Assembly: GCA_003512175.1 (NCBI GenBank) | Contig: DOSP01000061.1 | Coordinates: forward strand, 1-14,150 | Origin: Candidatus Kerfeldbacteria bacterium | GTDB taxonomy: Bacteria > Patescibacteriota > Patescibacteriia > UBA9570 | Direction: 5' to 3' | DNA: 14,150 nucleotides | Shown: positions 1-8,300 of the stretch, piece after piece | How the letters are laid out: each line of letters begins with the position of its first letter | Position numbering within the stretch: position 1 is the first letter of the stretch | Notes under the pieces: model-generated | What the model was told of the DNA's origin: nothing | The model's database searches: none | What the model saw: only the letters and a program-made list of their open reading frames with translations | Made by a program: the position numbers and the translations under genes

Positions 1-1319
1 GGCAAATCGGTTTTCCAGCGGTAACCTTGTGCCTGAGCTCGATCATGAGTCAGTGGAAATGATTCCTGTGCAGCGGATTCATTATAGGCAAACGGACTAG
101 CCGTGATTGGAAAAAATTCGCCATATTCACCAGTTGTCTTCATGTGTTCAATCAATTTCGCTTTAATCTTTTTGTAGTCAGCTTCATTGTATGTTTTATT
201 GAAAATAGCATAGTGGCCTTTCTTCAGACCGACACAGCCAAATAATTCTTTAGAGGAATGGCAGTTCTCGCTGTAGGAAATAAATTGTGATTTCCAACAG
301 TAGATTGTAAATAAGTTATTGTATGAATCATCGGGTGTGACAGAATCGTAACATAATTCTGGATTACCGGAATTGATAATATCATAGCAGTCTTTGGCGC
401 CATCGCCATTGGTACAGAACCGACAATTCACTAACGCATTAAATAGATACGAATCGTCAGTGTTCGCTGAATTCAGTAAATAATCACCCGTTGAGTTTTC
501 GCATTTTACTAAATTGGCAAAGCGACGGGGAACTTTCAGTAAAAAATGCTTAAACTCTATTTTAAGTTTCTCGATCGCTTCTTGGTTATCTAGCTGTAAG
601 TCTTTTTTCTTTTGCTCATATTCAGCCTGGGTATATTGTTGATTCCAAATACAGTACTGTTTATTACGTAGGCCGGCTGACAAGATACAATCAGAACAAT
701 TTTGTAAGTCGTATCCAAAGATAATATCGCGACAAGCCTTTGTATTCATCACATAAGCACATCCGTACGATTTTTCTACGGCAATACCCTCATAAATTAA
801 TTCAGAATCAAACACGAAATAACAATCGTATACATCCTTTACTCGATTCACCTGATATCCATACATTGAATTTTCGACAAACCAGGATGAGATAATGAGA
901 TAGGCATTTTTACCACGGGAAAAATCGTAGGTATATTCGCAATTCTCACTTTGGGCACCATTATCATTCATTAAGGCTAGGGCAGGCACAGCAGCACGCA
1001 GTGCAGCAAACTGTGGGAAGAATGGTTTTGCCCAGTCAATATCGCGGGCGTAGTCAGTTGCATCCCATTGGTCACTCCACCAACATTTGTAACAATAGAC
1101 CGTTTTTTGTGCATCGGGCGCATACACAGTAATAATTGGATTTTTACACAAGTCACACTGACGCGAGTAAAAGTTGCGTTCATTCCGCCAAGCTAATCGT
1201 CGCTGCAGTCGACAACTTGGACAAAAGGTAGGTGTCGGAACCCCCATCATGGCGTAATACGCTTTATCGCGCGTATCAATCATGAATGTTTTGTTACAGT
1301 TGGTACATTGCGTATTCAT
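1..1319 (-). CDS. Zinc-ribbon Cys-rich protein of unknown function, CPR-type family (3' end beyond window)
   Basis: An open frame runs on the minus strand from ATG at 1319 to the left edge without a stop, giving about 439 residues with the C-terminus missing. Four CxxC knuckles lie in the first 80 residues (C5/C8, C33/C36, C55/C58, C76/C79), which is enough for two zinc ribbons. The second is followed by a basic segment (CRLQRRLAWRNER) and the fourth by an aromatic block (WWSDQWDATDYARDIDW). The rest is rich in Tyr, Asn and Cys. It contains two related segments at about residues 215-245 (NKQYCIWNQQYTQAEY) and 363-395 (GHYAIFNKTYNEADY), so the C-terminal half carries an internal duplication. 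I recognise the general pattern from CPR genomes, where it is annotated only as hypothetical or zinc-ribbon protein. No catalytic motif is visible. Zinc binding is inferred from the Cys pairs; nucleic-acid binding would be a guess. Codon use is AT-rich, like most of the window. Confidence 0.85.
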   Translation of the reverse strand, partial: MNTQCTNCNKTFMIDTRDKAYYAMMGVPTPTFCPSCRLQRRLAWRNERNFYSRQCDLCKNPIITVYAPDAQKTVYCYKCWWSDQWDATDYARDIDWAKPFFPQFAALRAAVPALALMNDNGAQSENCEYTYDFSRGKNAYLIISSWFVENSMYGYQVNRVKDVYDCYFVFDSELIYEGIAVEKSYGCAYVMNTKACRDIIFGYDLQNCSDCILSAGLRNKQYCIWNQQYTQAEYEQKKKDLQLDNQEAIEKLKIEFKHFLLKVPRRFANLVKCENSTGDYLLNSANTDDSYLFNALVNCRFCTNGDGAKDCYDIINSGNPELCYDSVTPDDSYNNLFTIYCWKSQFISYSENCHSSKELFGCVGLKKGHYAIFNKTYNEADYKKIKAKLIEHMKTTGEYGEFFPITASPFAYNESAAQESFPLTHDRAQAQGYRWKTDL

Positions 1320-1326
1320 TAAGGGT

Positions 1327-1355
1327 ATCCTACTGACAACCCATGACGCGGTCAA
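1327..1355 (-). promoter_or_regulatory. Sigma70-type promoter for the zinc-ribbon gene, leaderless arrangement
   Basis: Read on the minus strand there is TTGACC (1355-1350), a 17-nt spacer and TAGGAT (1332-1327). Only 7 nt separate the -10 from the ATG, so transcription would start at or one base before the start codon. No Shine-Dalgarno could be contained in such a transcript. The hexamers and exact 17-nt spacing are seen; the transcription start is inferred. Confidence 0.6.
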
Positions 1356-1460
1356 ACAGGTTTATATTTTTTCTGGATGAAACACTAAATAAAACCTAAT
1401 GTCAGGTAAAATAATAAAAAAAAGATGTCTATGATAGGTATACTACACCATATATTTTCG

Positions 1461-1502
1461 CCTTCTCCTGAAAAGGAGGAGGTGCCCGAAGGGCGGAGAA
1501 GG
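1461..1502. repeat. GC-rich multi-stem palindromic intergenic element
   Basis: The element has three parts. A 9-bp stem (1461-1469 with 1474-1482, one G-U) is closed by a GAAA tetraloop. Next comes GCCC-GAA-GGGC (1484-1494). A third arm, GGAGAAGG (1495-1502), can replace the 3' arm of the first stem by pairing perfectly with CCTTCTCC (1461-1468). It is much more GC-rich than its flanks. The layout, including the GTGCCCGAAGGGCGGA core, resembles REP/RIME-like mobile palindromes known from intergenic regions of other bacteria. It ends one base before the -35 of the secG promoter, so it could affect that promoter or simply be a dispersed repeat. Confidence 0.6.
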
Positions 1503-1503
1503 T

Positions 1504-1532
1504 TTGACATAATGGGAGCCAGGCGTTAGTAT
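1504..1532 (+). promoter_or_regulatory. Promoter of the secG operon
   Basis: A perfect TTGACA (1504-1509) is followed by 17 nt and TAGTAT (1527-1532). An overlapping TATAAC at 1530 is an alternative -10 with a 20-nt spacer. The predicted start near 1539-1542 leaves only about 5-8 nt before the secG ATG, so the mRNA would be practically leaderless. Confidence 0.65.
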
Positions 1533-1546
1533 AACCTTCGCTTTGT

Positions 1547-1768
1547 ATGAATCTGTCCCTGATTATCTCGATTGCTCAATTAACCGTAGTTGTTCTGCTG
1601 ATTGGAGCCGTTCTGTTACAACAAAAAGGGGTTGGTCTTGGTTCCAGTTTTGGTGGTGGAGATAGCGTGTTCACTACCCGCCGTGGTCCAGAAAAAGTCA
1701 TCTTTAACGCTACTATCGTTTTGTCTACATTGTTCATTGGATTAGGTATCGCATCGTTTCTTATTTAG
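1547..1768 (+). CDS. secG: Preprotein translocase subunit SecG
   Basis: This 73-residue protein is the small two-helix component of the SecYEG translocon in the cytoplasmic membrane. It assists SecA-driven export of unfolded proteins. The first transmembrane segment spans about residues 3-25 and is followed by the family signature QQKGVGLGSSFGGGDSVF, then RRGPEK in the cytoplasmic loop. A second hydrophobic segment at about 52-72 ends the protein. The length is normal for SecG. The ATG is the only start in front of the first helix and lies just downstream of a strong promoter. No Shine-Dalgarno precedes it. It is first in a probable operon with a solute-binding protein gene 23 bp downstream and RNase J beyond. 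The two secreted surface proteins encoded further right would depend on this translocon. Confidence 0.93.
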   Translation: MNLSLIISIAQLTVVVLLIGAVLLQQKGVGLGSSFGGGDSVFTTRRGPEKVIFNATIVLSTLFIGLGIASFLI

Positions 1769-1791
1769 TTTAGTTTTTAGTAATTGTTTGA

Positions 1792-3540
1792 ATGGCTGAA
1801 GACCGCCAATCACAGTTGGTGCTCGGTGTTGCCAAGCGTAAGCTGCCAACGCGAGCCCAACTTCGTTACATCAATGATTTGTTAACTGCCAAGCAGCGTA
1901 TCGTTGTCTTGGTGAGTTCATTAGTGTTTTTATTGGCTGGTGGTTTTATCGTGGTGTATGCCTATCTTTCTAATACGCATGTAGTGGCGGCGACAGGTGG
2001 TGAATATACCGAAGCGATTGTTGGTCATCCACAATATATTAATCCCGTTTTTTCCCAAACCAACGATGTCGACATGGATTTAACTCGATTGATGTTCTCG
2101 AGTTTATTTCGTTTAAGCAAAGCCCAAACGCTGCAACCAGATTTAGTGAGTGATTACTCCATTTCTGAAGACCAGCTCACCTATACCTTCTATATTCGAC
2201 GTGATGCCACTTGGCATGATGGCCAACCGCTCACGGCCAGTGACATTTTATTCACCATCCAGGCTATTCAAGATCCCAACTACCAAAGCCCATTGGAAAC
2301 AACCTTGCGTGGCGTGACTGCCGCAAAGGTTGATGAATACACCGTCACCCTCACATTAGAGGAGCCGTTTGCTCCATTCTTATCCAGTTTAACCTTCGGT
2401 ATTTTGCCGGAACATATTTGGTACGATGCCTATAAAATTTCTCCACAGAATATTACCTTATCGGAATACAATACTCGGCCAATTGGTTCTGGTCCATTTA
2501 TGTTTGGCTCGCTGGTTAAAGATGCTTCCGGCGTTTTGAAATCCTATCAGCTTATTCCCTATGAAGGCTATTATGGTGCCAAACCTTATTTGGAAAGACT
2601 AACCTTTTATTTCTATTCTGACCAAGAATCTGCTCTCAGTGCCCTGCAACAAAAACAGGTTGATGGCTTAGCCTTTATTGCCCCAGAACAAAAAACCGCT
2701 TTGCAGAAAGACACGCGCACCTTAGCGTATCATCGCTTACAATTACCTCAGTACACAGCCATTTTCTTCAATCAAGAACACTCCGATGTGTTATCGGAAG
2801 ATGCAGTGCGCCAGGCTTTGGTGTGGGGAGTAGATCGCACCACCATTATTAATGATGCCTTGGATGGTGAAGGTGAATTGCTCTATACACCTGTTTTACC
2901 CGGCTACCTGGGGTATAATCCGGAAGTGGAAAAGTATGGTTTTGATTTGGAACAGGGCAAACAAATTTTAGAAGAGGCTGGTTGGGTGCTCTCAGAAGGT
3001 GAACAGTTTCGCAAGAAAGATGATCAGGTATTAGAATTTGGTATTGCCACAGTGAATTTGCCAGAATTTTTAGCCACCTTGCAAGTGTTACAAGATAATT
3101 GGGCGGCCATGGGTATTAAACTCAATGTGAATGTCTATGAGCCGGCTGATATCCAAGAACAAATTGTGAAGCCGCGTGATTATGAAGCCTTGCTCTTCGG
3201 CGCAATCATCGGCAGTGATCCTGATCCATACGCCTTTTGGCATTCAACCCAAATGGAGCATCCCGGCTTAGCCTTGGCGGTGTTTTATCAAAAAAACATT
3301 GACGACCTCTTAGAAACGGCGCGCAAAACCAGTGATGAGGAACAACGTCGTTTGAAGTACTTCCATTTCCAAAATATCTTAGCGGAAGAAATTCCAGCCA
3401 TCTTTCTCTATAATCCTTATTACACCTATGCCATGAATAAGGCTGTCAAAGGTGTTGATTCGCAATATATTTCATTACCGTCTGATCGGTTTGCCGATAT
3501 TCTCAATTGGCATATTAAAACTGACCGGATTAAAAACTAA
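1792..3540 (+). CDS. Membrane-anchored ABC transporter substrate-binding protein, family 5 (OppA/DppA-like)
   Basis: The protein has 582 residues and is a periplasmic-type solute-binding protein of the peptide/nickel family. These normally deliver oligopeptides to an ABC importer. A cytoplasmic stretch of about 36 residues rich in Lys and Arg is followed by a single transmembrane helix at about 37-60. The binding domain then starts with the family opening (residues 71-90, including INPVFSQTNDVD). Other recognisable family features are the LSEDQLTYTFYIRRDATWHDG-type segment near 125-145, LTASDILFTIQAI, GSGPF, and the C-lobe VWGVDRTTII and NLPEF segments. There is no lipobox Cys, so anchoring is by the uncleaved N-terminal helix and not by lipid. 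No permease or ATPase gene is in the window. The start ATG has no Shine-Dalgarno. The fold assignment is firm; peptide as the ligand is inferred from the family, and a non-transport role cannot be excluded. Confidence 0.88.
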   Translation: MAEDRQSQLVLGVAKRKLPTRAQLRYINDLLTAKQRIVVLVSSLVFLLAGGFIVVYAYLSNTHVVAATGGEYTEAIVGHPQYINPVFSQTNDVDMDLTRLMFSSLFRLSKAQTLQPDLVSDYSISEDQLTYTFYIRRDATWHDGQPLTASDILFTIQAIQDPNYQSPLETTLRGVTAAKVDEYTVTLTLEEPFAPFLSSLTFGILPEHIWYDAYKISPQNITLSEYNTRPIGSGPFMFGSLVKDASGVLKSYQLIPYEGYYGAKPYLERLTFYFYSDQESALSALQQKQVDGLAFIAPEQKTALQKDTRTLAYHRLQLPQYTAIFFNQEHSDVLSEDAVRQALVWGVDRTTIINDALDGEGELLYTPVLPGYLGYNPEVEKYGFDLEQGKQILEEAGWVLSEGEQFRKKDDQVLEFGIATVNLPEFLATLQVLQDNWAAMGIKLNVNVYEPADIQEQIVKPRDYEALLFGAIIGSDPDPYAFWHSTQMEHPGLALAVFYQKNIDDLLETARKTSDEEQRRLKYFHFQNILAEEIPAIFLYNPYYTYAMNKAVKGVDSQYISLPSDRFADILNWHIKTDRIKN

Positions 3541-3546
3541 TATCTT

Positions 3547-5325
3547 ATGATGCAGCCGCAGCGCAAATTTCGCAGCATCCAACGCACCGTGAATCGGGCG
3601 AATGGAGGCAGGCGAGTAATTCAAAAACCACAGTTTACTACACCGCAGATGGGGGTAGGGAAACATAAATTACGAGTCGCCATTGTGGGTGGCGTTGAAG
3701 AAGTCGGACGTAACATGACTCTGATCGAATATGGCAAAGATGTCATTCTGATTGATTGTGGTTTGCAATTTCCCGAAGAAGACATGCCGGGTATTGATTA
3801 CATTATTCCGAACGTAGCGTATTTAAAAGGTCGAGAAAAAGACCTCAAGGCCATTATTATTACCCATGGCCACTACGATCATATCGGAGGTATTCCGCAT
3901 CTTTCTCCAATTTTGCACCATCCTCCCATTTACGGTACGAAACTAACAAATGGGATTATCATGAAGCGCCAAGAAGATTTTCCCGATAAAGGTAAAATTG
4001 ATCTGCGCGAAATCAATGTGGAACAACCGCTCCAGTTGGGCGTCTTTGCCGTGGAATTTTTTCGCGTGAATCATAATATTCCTGATTGTGTGGGTATTAT
4101 TGTCCATACACCCGAAGGTACGTTAGTGCATACGGGCGATTTCAAGTTTGACTTGATGCCGATAATGGATGAAGTAACCGATTTCGCCAAGATTGCTAAT
4201 CTTGGTAAGCAAGGGGTCTTGGCTCTGCTGTCAGACTCAACCAACGCGCCTTCCCCTGGCCATCAGATTTCGGAAAGCGTTATTGGTATAACGCTTGATG
4301 ACATATTCCGCAAAGCCACTGGCCGAATGATTGTGGGAACGTTCGCTTCCTTGCTCAATCGGTTGCAGCAGGTGATCTGGACCTCAGAAAAATATGGTCG
4401 CAAAATTGTGGTGGAAGGGTTTAGCATGAAGAGTAACATTGAGATTGCCCGTGAGCTTGGCTATTTGAAAGTGAATCCAAAAACCATTATTACACCGCAA
4501 GAGGCCGTGCGGTTGCCGGATGATAAAGTAACAGTGATGTGCACTGGTGCCCAAGGGGAAAGTAATGCCGCTCTGATGCGCATTGCCACACGCGAGCATC
4601 GCTTCTTCCGGATTCAAAAAGGGGATACCGTTATCTTCTCGTCTTCGGTGATTCCCGGTAACGAACGTACCGTACAGCGCTTGAAAGATACCTTATTGAA
4701 GGAAGGCGCCAAAGTGATTCACTACGAAATGATGGACGTTCACGCCGGTGGTCACGCTAAGGCCGAAGATTTAAAATTATTGTTCCGATTACTGAATCCA
4801 AAATACATTGTGCCGGTGGAGGGGAATCGGTTCTTGTTAGAAGCATCGAAAGAAGTGGCTCTATCATTGAAATGGCCAGAGGAAAATGTCTTCGTAACGA
4901 CCAATGGTCAGATGATGGAATTCTCTGGTGGCGAAGGCCGCTTGACCAATGAAAAAATCCCATCAGATTATGTGATGGTGGATGGCTTGGGCGTGGGCGA
5001 TGTGCAAGAAGTGGTGTTGCGCGATCGGCAATTGATGAGTGAAGATGGTATGTGTGTGATCATCGTTACGATTAAAACCCAAACGGGTCAACTGATTGGC
5101 GTGCCAGACATTATTTCTCGCGGCTTCGTGTATATGAAGGATGCCAAACATCTTATAGATGAAACCCGTGAACGCGTGAAACGCATTACGGATCGTAAAC
5201 ATGGTGATGTCGGGGCGGTTAATCCGCAGTTATTGAAGAATAAATTGCGGGATGACATCGGGCAGTTCTTGTTTCAAAAAACCCAACGTCGGCCAATGAT
5301 ATTGCCGGTGGTGATTGAGGTGTAA
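3547..5325 (+). CDS. rnj: Ribonuclease J (beta-CASP metallo-beta-lactamase RNase)
   Basis: The 592-residue enzyme is a member of the RNase J family, which combines endonuclease and 5'-3' exonuclease activity in mRNA decay and rRNA maturation. A basic N-terminal extension of about 40 residues, absent from the family core, precedes the catalytic domain. Metallo-beta-lactamase motifs are HGHYDH (107-112), NHNIPD with H176, and HTGD with D198. The beta-CASP region includes SDSTNA (229-234) and HAGGHA (399-404). The position usually occupied by His in the family PVHGE motif reads PVEGN here, with E425, replacing a residue expected to bind the second metal. The C-terminal domain follows, ending with RRPMILPVVIEV. 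ATG codons at 3547 and 3550 are both possible starts, and neither has a Shine-Dalgarno. The 6-bp gap from the upstream gene suggests co-transcription and perhaps translational coupling. Confidence 0.93.
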   Translation: MMQPQRKFRSIQRTVNRANGGRRVIQKPQFTTPQMGVGKHKLRVAIVGGVEEVGRNMTLIEYGKDVILIDCGLQFPEEDMPGIDYIIPNVAYLKGREKDLKAIIITHGHYDHIGGIPHLSPILHHPPIYGTKLTNGIIMKRQEDFPDKGKIDLREINVEQPLQLGVFAVEFFRVNHNIPDCVGIIVHTPEGTLVHTGDFKFDLMPIMDEVTDFAKIANLGKQGVLALLSDSTNAPSPGHQISESVIGITLDDIFRKATGRMIVGTFASLLNRLQQVIWTSEKYGRKIVVEGFSMKSNIEIARELGYLKVNPKTIITPQEAVRLPDDKVTVMCTGAQGESNAALMRIATREHRFFRIQKGDTVIFSSSVIPGNERTVQRLKDTLLKEGAKVIHYEMMDVHAGGHAKAEDLKLLFRLLNPKYIVPVEGNRFLLEASKEVALSLKWPEENVFVTTNGQMMEFSGGEGRLTNEKIPSDYVMVDGLGVGDVQEVVLRDRQLMSEDGMCVIIVTIKTQTGQLIGVPDIISRGFVYMKDAKHLIDETRERVKRITDRKHGDVGAVNPQLLKNKLRDDIGQFLFQKTQRRPMILPVVIEV

Positions 5326-5330
5326 CGGTA

Positions 5331-5359
5331 TTGACTTATCATCATTTTTTTGCTATGAT
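5331..5359 (+). promoter_or_regulatory. Promoter of the giant surface protein gene, leaderless arrangement
   Basis: TTGACT (5331-5336), a 17-nt spacer and TATGAT (5354-5359) form a near-consensus promoter just after the rnj stop. The expected start at about 5366-5367 lies one or two bases before the ATG at 5368. This favours that ATG over the in-frame GTG at 5365 and implies a leaderless mRNA. Confidence 0.65.
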
Positions 5360-5362
5360 GAT
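5338..5362. repeat. 8-bp inverted repeat across the -10 of the surface protein promoter
   Basis: ATCATCAT (5338-5345) and ATGATGAT (5355-5362) are perfect reverse complements separated by 9 nt that include a T tract. The right arm covers most of the -10 hexamer, so a dimeric repressor bound here would block the promoter. A chance palindrome in AT-rich DNA is the alternative. Confidence 0.4.
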
Positions 5363-5367
5363 GTGTG

Positions 5368-8300
5368 ATGACATCCGTTTTTGGGCTATTACAACACATT
5401 TGGCTCGGCTTTGTTCACGTCTTAGCTTTATTATTCCTTCCATCGCACCGCAGCTTCCAAACCGTGCATGAATTAACGGATGCCGGCTATAGGGCTTCTT
5501 ATCTTGATCACTGTCGCACTCAACATAACGTTCGCTTCGGCACCTTAGCCTATTCTTTGGTGTTGGCTTGTACAATTGCTTTCGTGACGGCATCGGTGCA
5601 AATTATTTATCCTGAACAATTTAATCGACCAGTCTACGCTGCCACGCTCACGGTTAATAGTAGTGGTGATGATAATGATGGCTCCTGTGCGGCTGCACCT
5701 GGCGACTGTACGTTACGTGAAGCGGTAGAAGTTGCAAATGTAGGCGACATCATTGATTTCAGCAGTGACATGATCATAACGCTGGGTTCAACGTTAAGTA
5801 TTGTGGATAATCAAGTCAGTATCATCACTACTTCTCGCAGCATCATTCTTGATTGCAACGATAATCAATCATTTGATTTTGCCTTAAGTATCAACGCCGA
5901 TACTGTGTCGGTTCAGGCTCTAGAGATTCGCAAATGTAAATCGGCTGTCAATGTGCAGGGTGATGATGTCTCCTTACATGGGCTAGTGATGAAGAATAAC
6001 CGCGAAACCATGTTGATTGGTCAGGTGGATGGTACGTTGGTTGATGCACCAGTGATTGATGGTGGTGCGAACGGTGGTACAGGCATCTTACTGTCTGGTT
6101 CAACCAACACCACTATTCGGACTGGTACGATCAGAAGCTTGCAAAATGGTGTAGATGTACGGCAAGCTGCCGCCAACAATACCATTCAAACGAATACAAT
6201 TTACGATATTGATTCTACGGCCATCCTAGTAGAAGACACTTCAAACAATTTGGTTGTTCGAGACAATAAAATTGGAGTGGATGGTCAGGCCGGTAATTTA
6301 CCTACAGCCAAAGGGATAGAATTAGCTGCCGAATCTGCCAATGTCACCATTGACGACAACACCTTCGGGATGATTGGTTCAAATGGCAGTATTATTGTTG
6401 ATGGGGACATCCACATCATAAGCGCAAATACCTTTACGGATGATGATGGTCCAGCCATTACGGTTGAAGGTGGAACATTACATAAAATTTTTGGTAATAC
6501 CATTACTGGTGCTGCAGATTACGCCATGCGCATTAACGGTGGCACTTCGATTGGCATTGGCGTGAGTGGGGATGGTTCCGGTTCAGCCAATACAATTGTA
6601 GATTCTGTTGGTGGTATCTTTATTACAAGCGCGGATTATACGCGCATCGATGGTAATGATATCTCCGTCAGCGGTGTGAACGCTGCATTAGCTACTTCAA
6701 GTGCTGATGAAACTGTCTTTATTAATAATATTGTAAAAGCTGACCAGTTTGCTTCATTAGCAAGTTCAGCCGCCACAAATATTTCCGACAACACCTTAAC
6801 CGATGATGATGCAACAAGCACTGGGACAAACTTCATGCTTGATGCCGCCACTAATGGTATCATCTCTGGTAATACCATTACAGTGAGTGATGCTACCATC
6901 ATGATTATGCAGAATGGCAGTAACACTAATACCATTTCTGACAATACTATTGATGGTCAAAGCCTCAATGTTGGTGGCTTTGAAGTAACCGATTCAATTG
7001 ATAATACCTTTACTGGGAATACTATTTCCAACATTCCTGGTAATGCCTTCGAACTCTTCGGTTCAACCGCTGGTACCGTCATTGGGAATAGCTTATCGAC
7101 CGAAAATTCCGGTAATACGTTTGTCAATAATACAACGGATGTATCGGTTGGCAGTAGTGCAACAATAACACTATTGCGCGGTAATACCACTGATAATGCC
7201 GATACAACAGTCATGCTGAAATATAATGGAACGGCGCCCATTGATGCACCAACCATTACTCTCCATACGGACACTAAACTTGAGGGCACCGCTTCACCCG
7301 GTGGTGTGGTTGATATCTATGGAAGAGATGATGCTGCTACGAATGTCAGCTTTATTGATAGCGCGTCAGTTGATACAGATGGCAATTGGAGCGCCAGTCT
7401 GAGTACTTTGGCTGATAATACAGATGTGTATTTAACAGTGAGTACGGCTGATTCTGGAACCTCACCATTTATCTCGGCCGAACAACCCCAAGAGGCTATT
7501 GAAATTAGTGATGTCACAGCTACGGTGTTAAATAAATCATCTGCGACGATTAGTTGGACAACAAATGTGGCCAGTACCAGCAAGGTAGACTATGGCACAG
7601 CCGAAGATAACCTGACCGATGCCGAACGAGATGACACGGAAGTGACCAATCATGAAGTGACTTTAACAAATCTAGAAGCGAATACGACCTATTATTATAA
7701 AGTGCTGTCGGCCGATGCAGAGTACACGGTTAATTTCAGTGAATCAGCCATTAAATCATTTACTACGGAAGCAGAAAGCTTTGGTTCAACGTTGCCAGCC
7801 TATGCTGACAAAGTGTCACAAACAGTGAAGATAAACACCATTGGTGAAAGTACTACCGTGATTGGAGATGGCACAACCACAGCACAGCTACCGTATGGCG
7901 ATTTAACTTTTGTATTTACGGACACTAAAGATCGCTTAGGGGATTATCGGTTGCACTTTGTCCTTCGAGAAGCCAAAAAGAAAGCTGCCGCCATTGTCAA
8001 TAAGAAGAAAGCTTTTAATGCGGCCGGACAAGCCAAATTTCTAGTCAAAAAGCAACAGCTCTCTTTAGAAAAGACGTATGCAGTATACTCAGGTGTCATT
8101 AAAGATGATAAGACCTATCTCAATAACGACGACTTAGCCAAACGTTTTACCTTTACGTTATTGGATGTCCCACAATTAATTTATCCCAGCACCGATGTGT
8201 TTTATCGCATGCCGGAGGAATTTATTGTAGCGTCTAAAGCCCCAAGCGTGACTGTCTATCTTGATGATGTCTCGGGTAATGAAGTGATGCATTGTACAGC

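Noticed and set aside
224..1183. Short minus-strand frames at 224-409 and 977-1183
   Set aside because: They overlap in another frame the continuous zinc-ribbon gene running from 1319 to the left edge, which has family motifs and its own promoter.
5365..5367. GTG as start of the giant surface protein
   Set aside because: It lies upstream of the predicted transcription start, and the ATG at 5368 follows directly, so the ATG is preferred; the difference is one residue.
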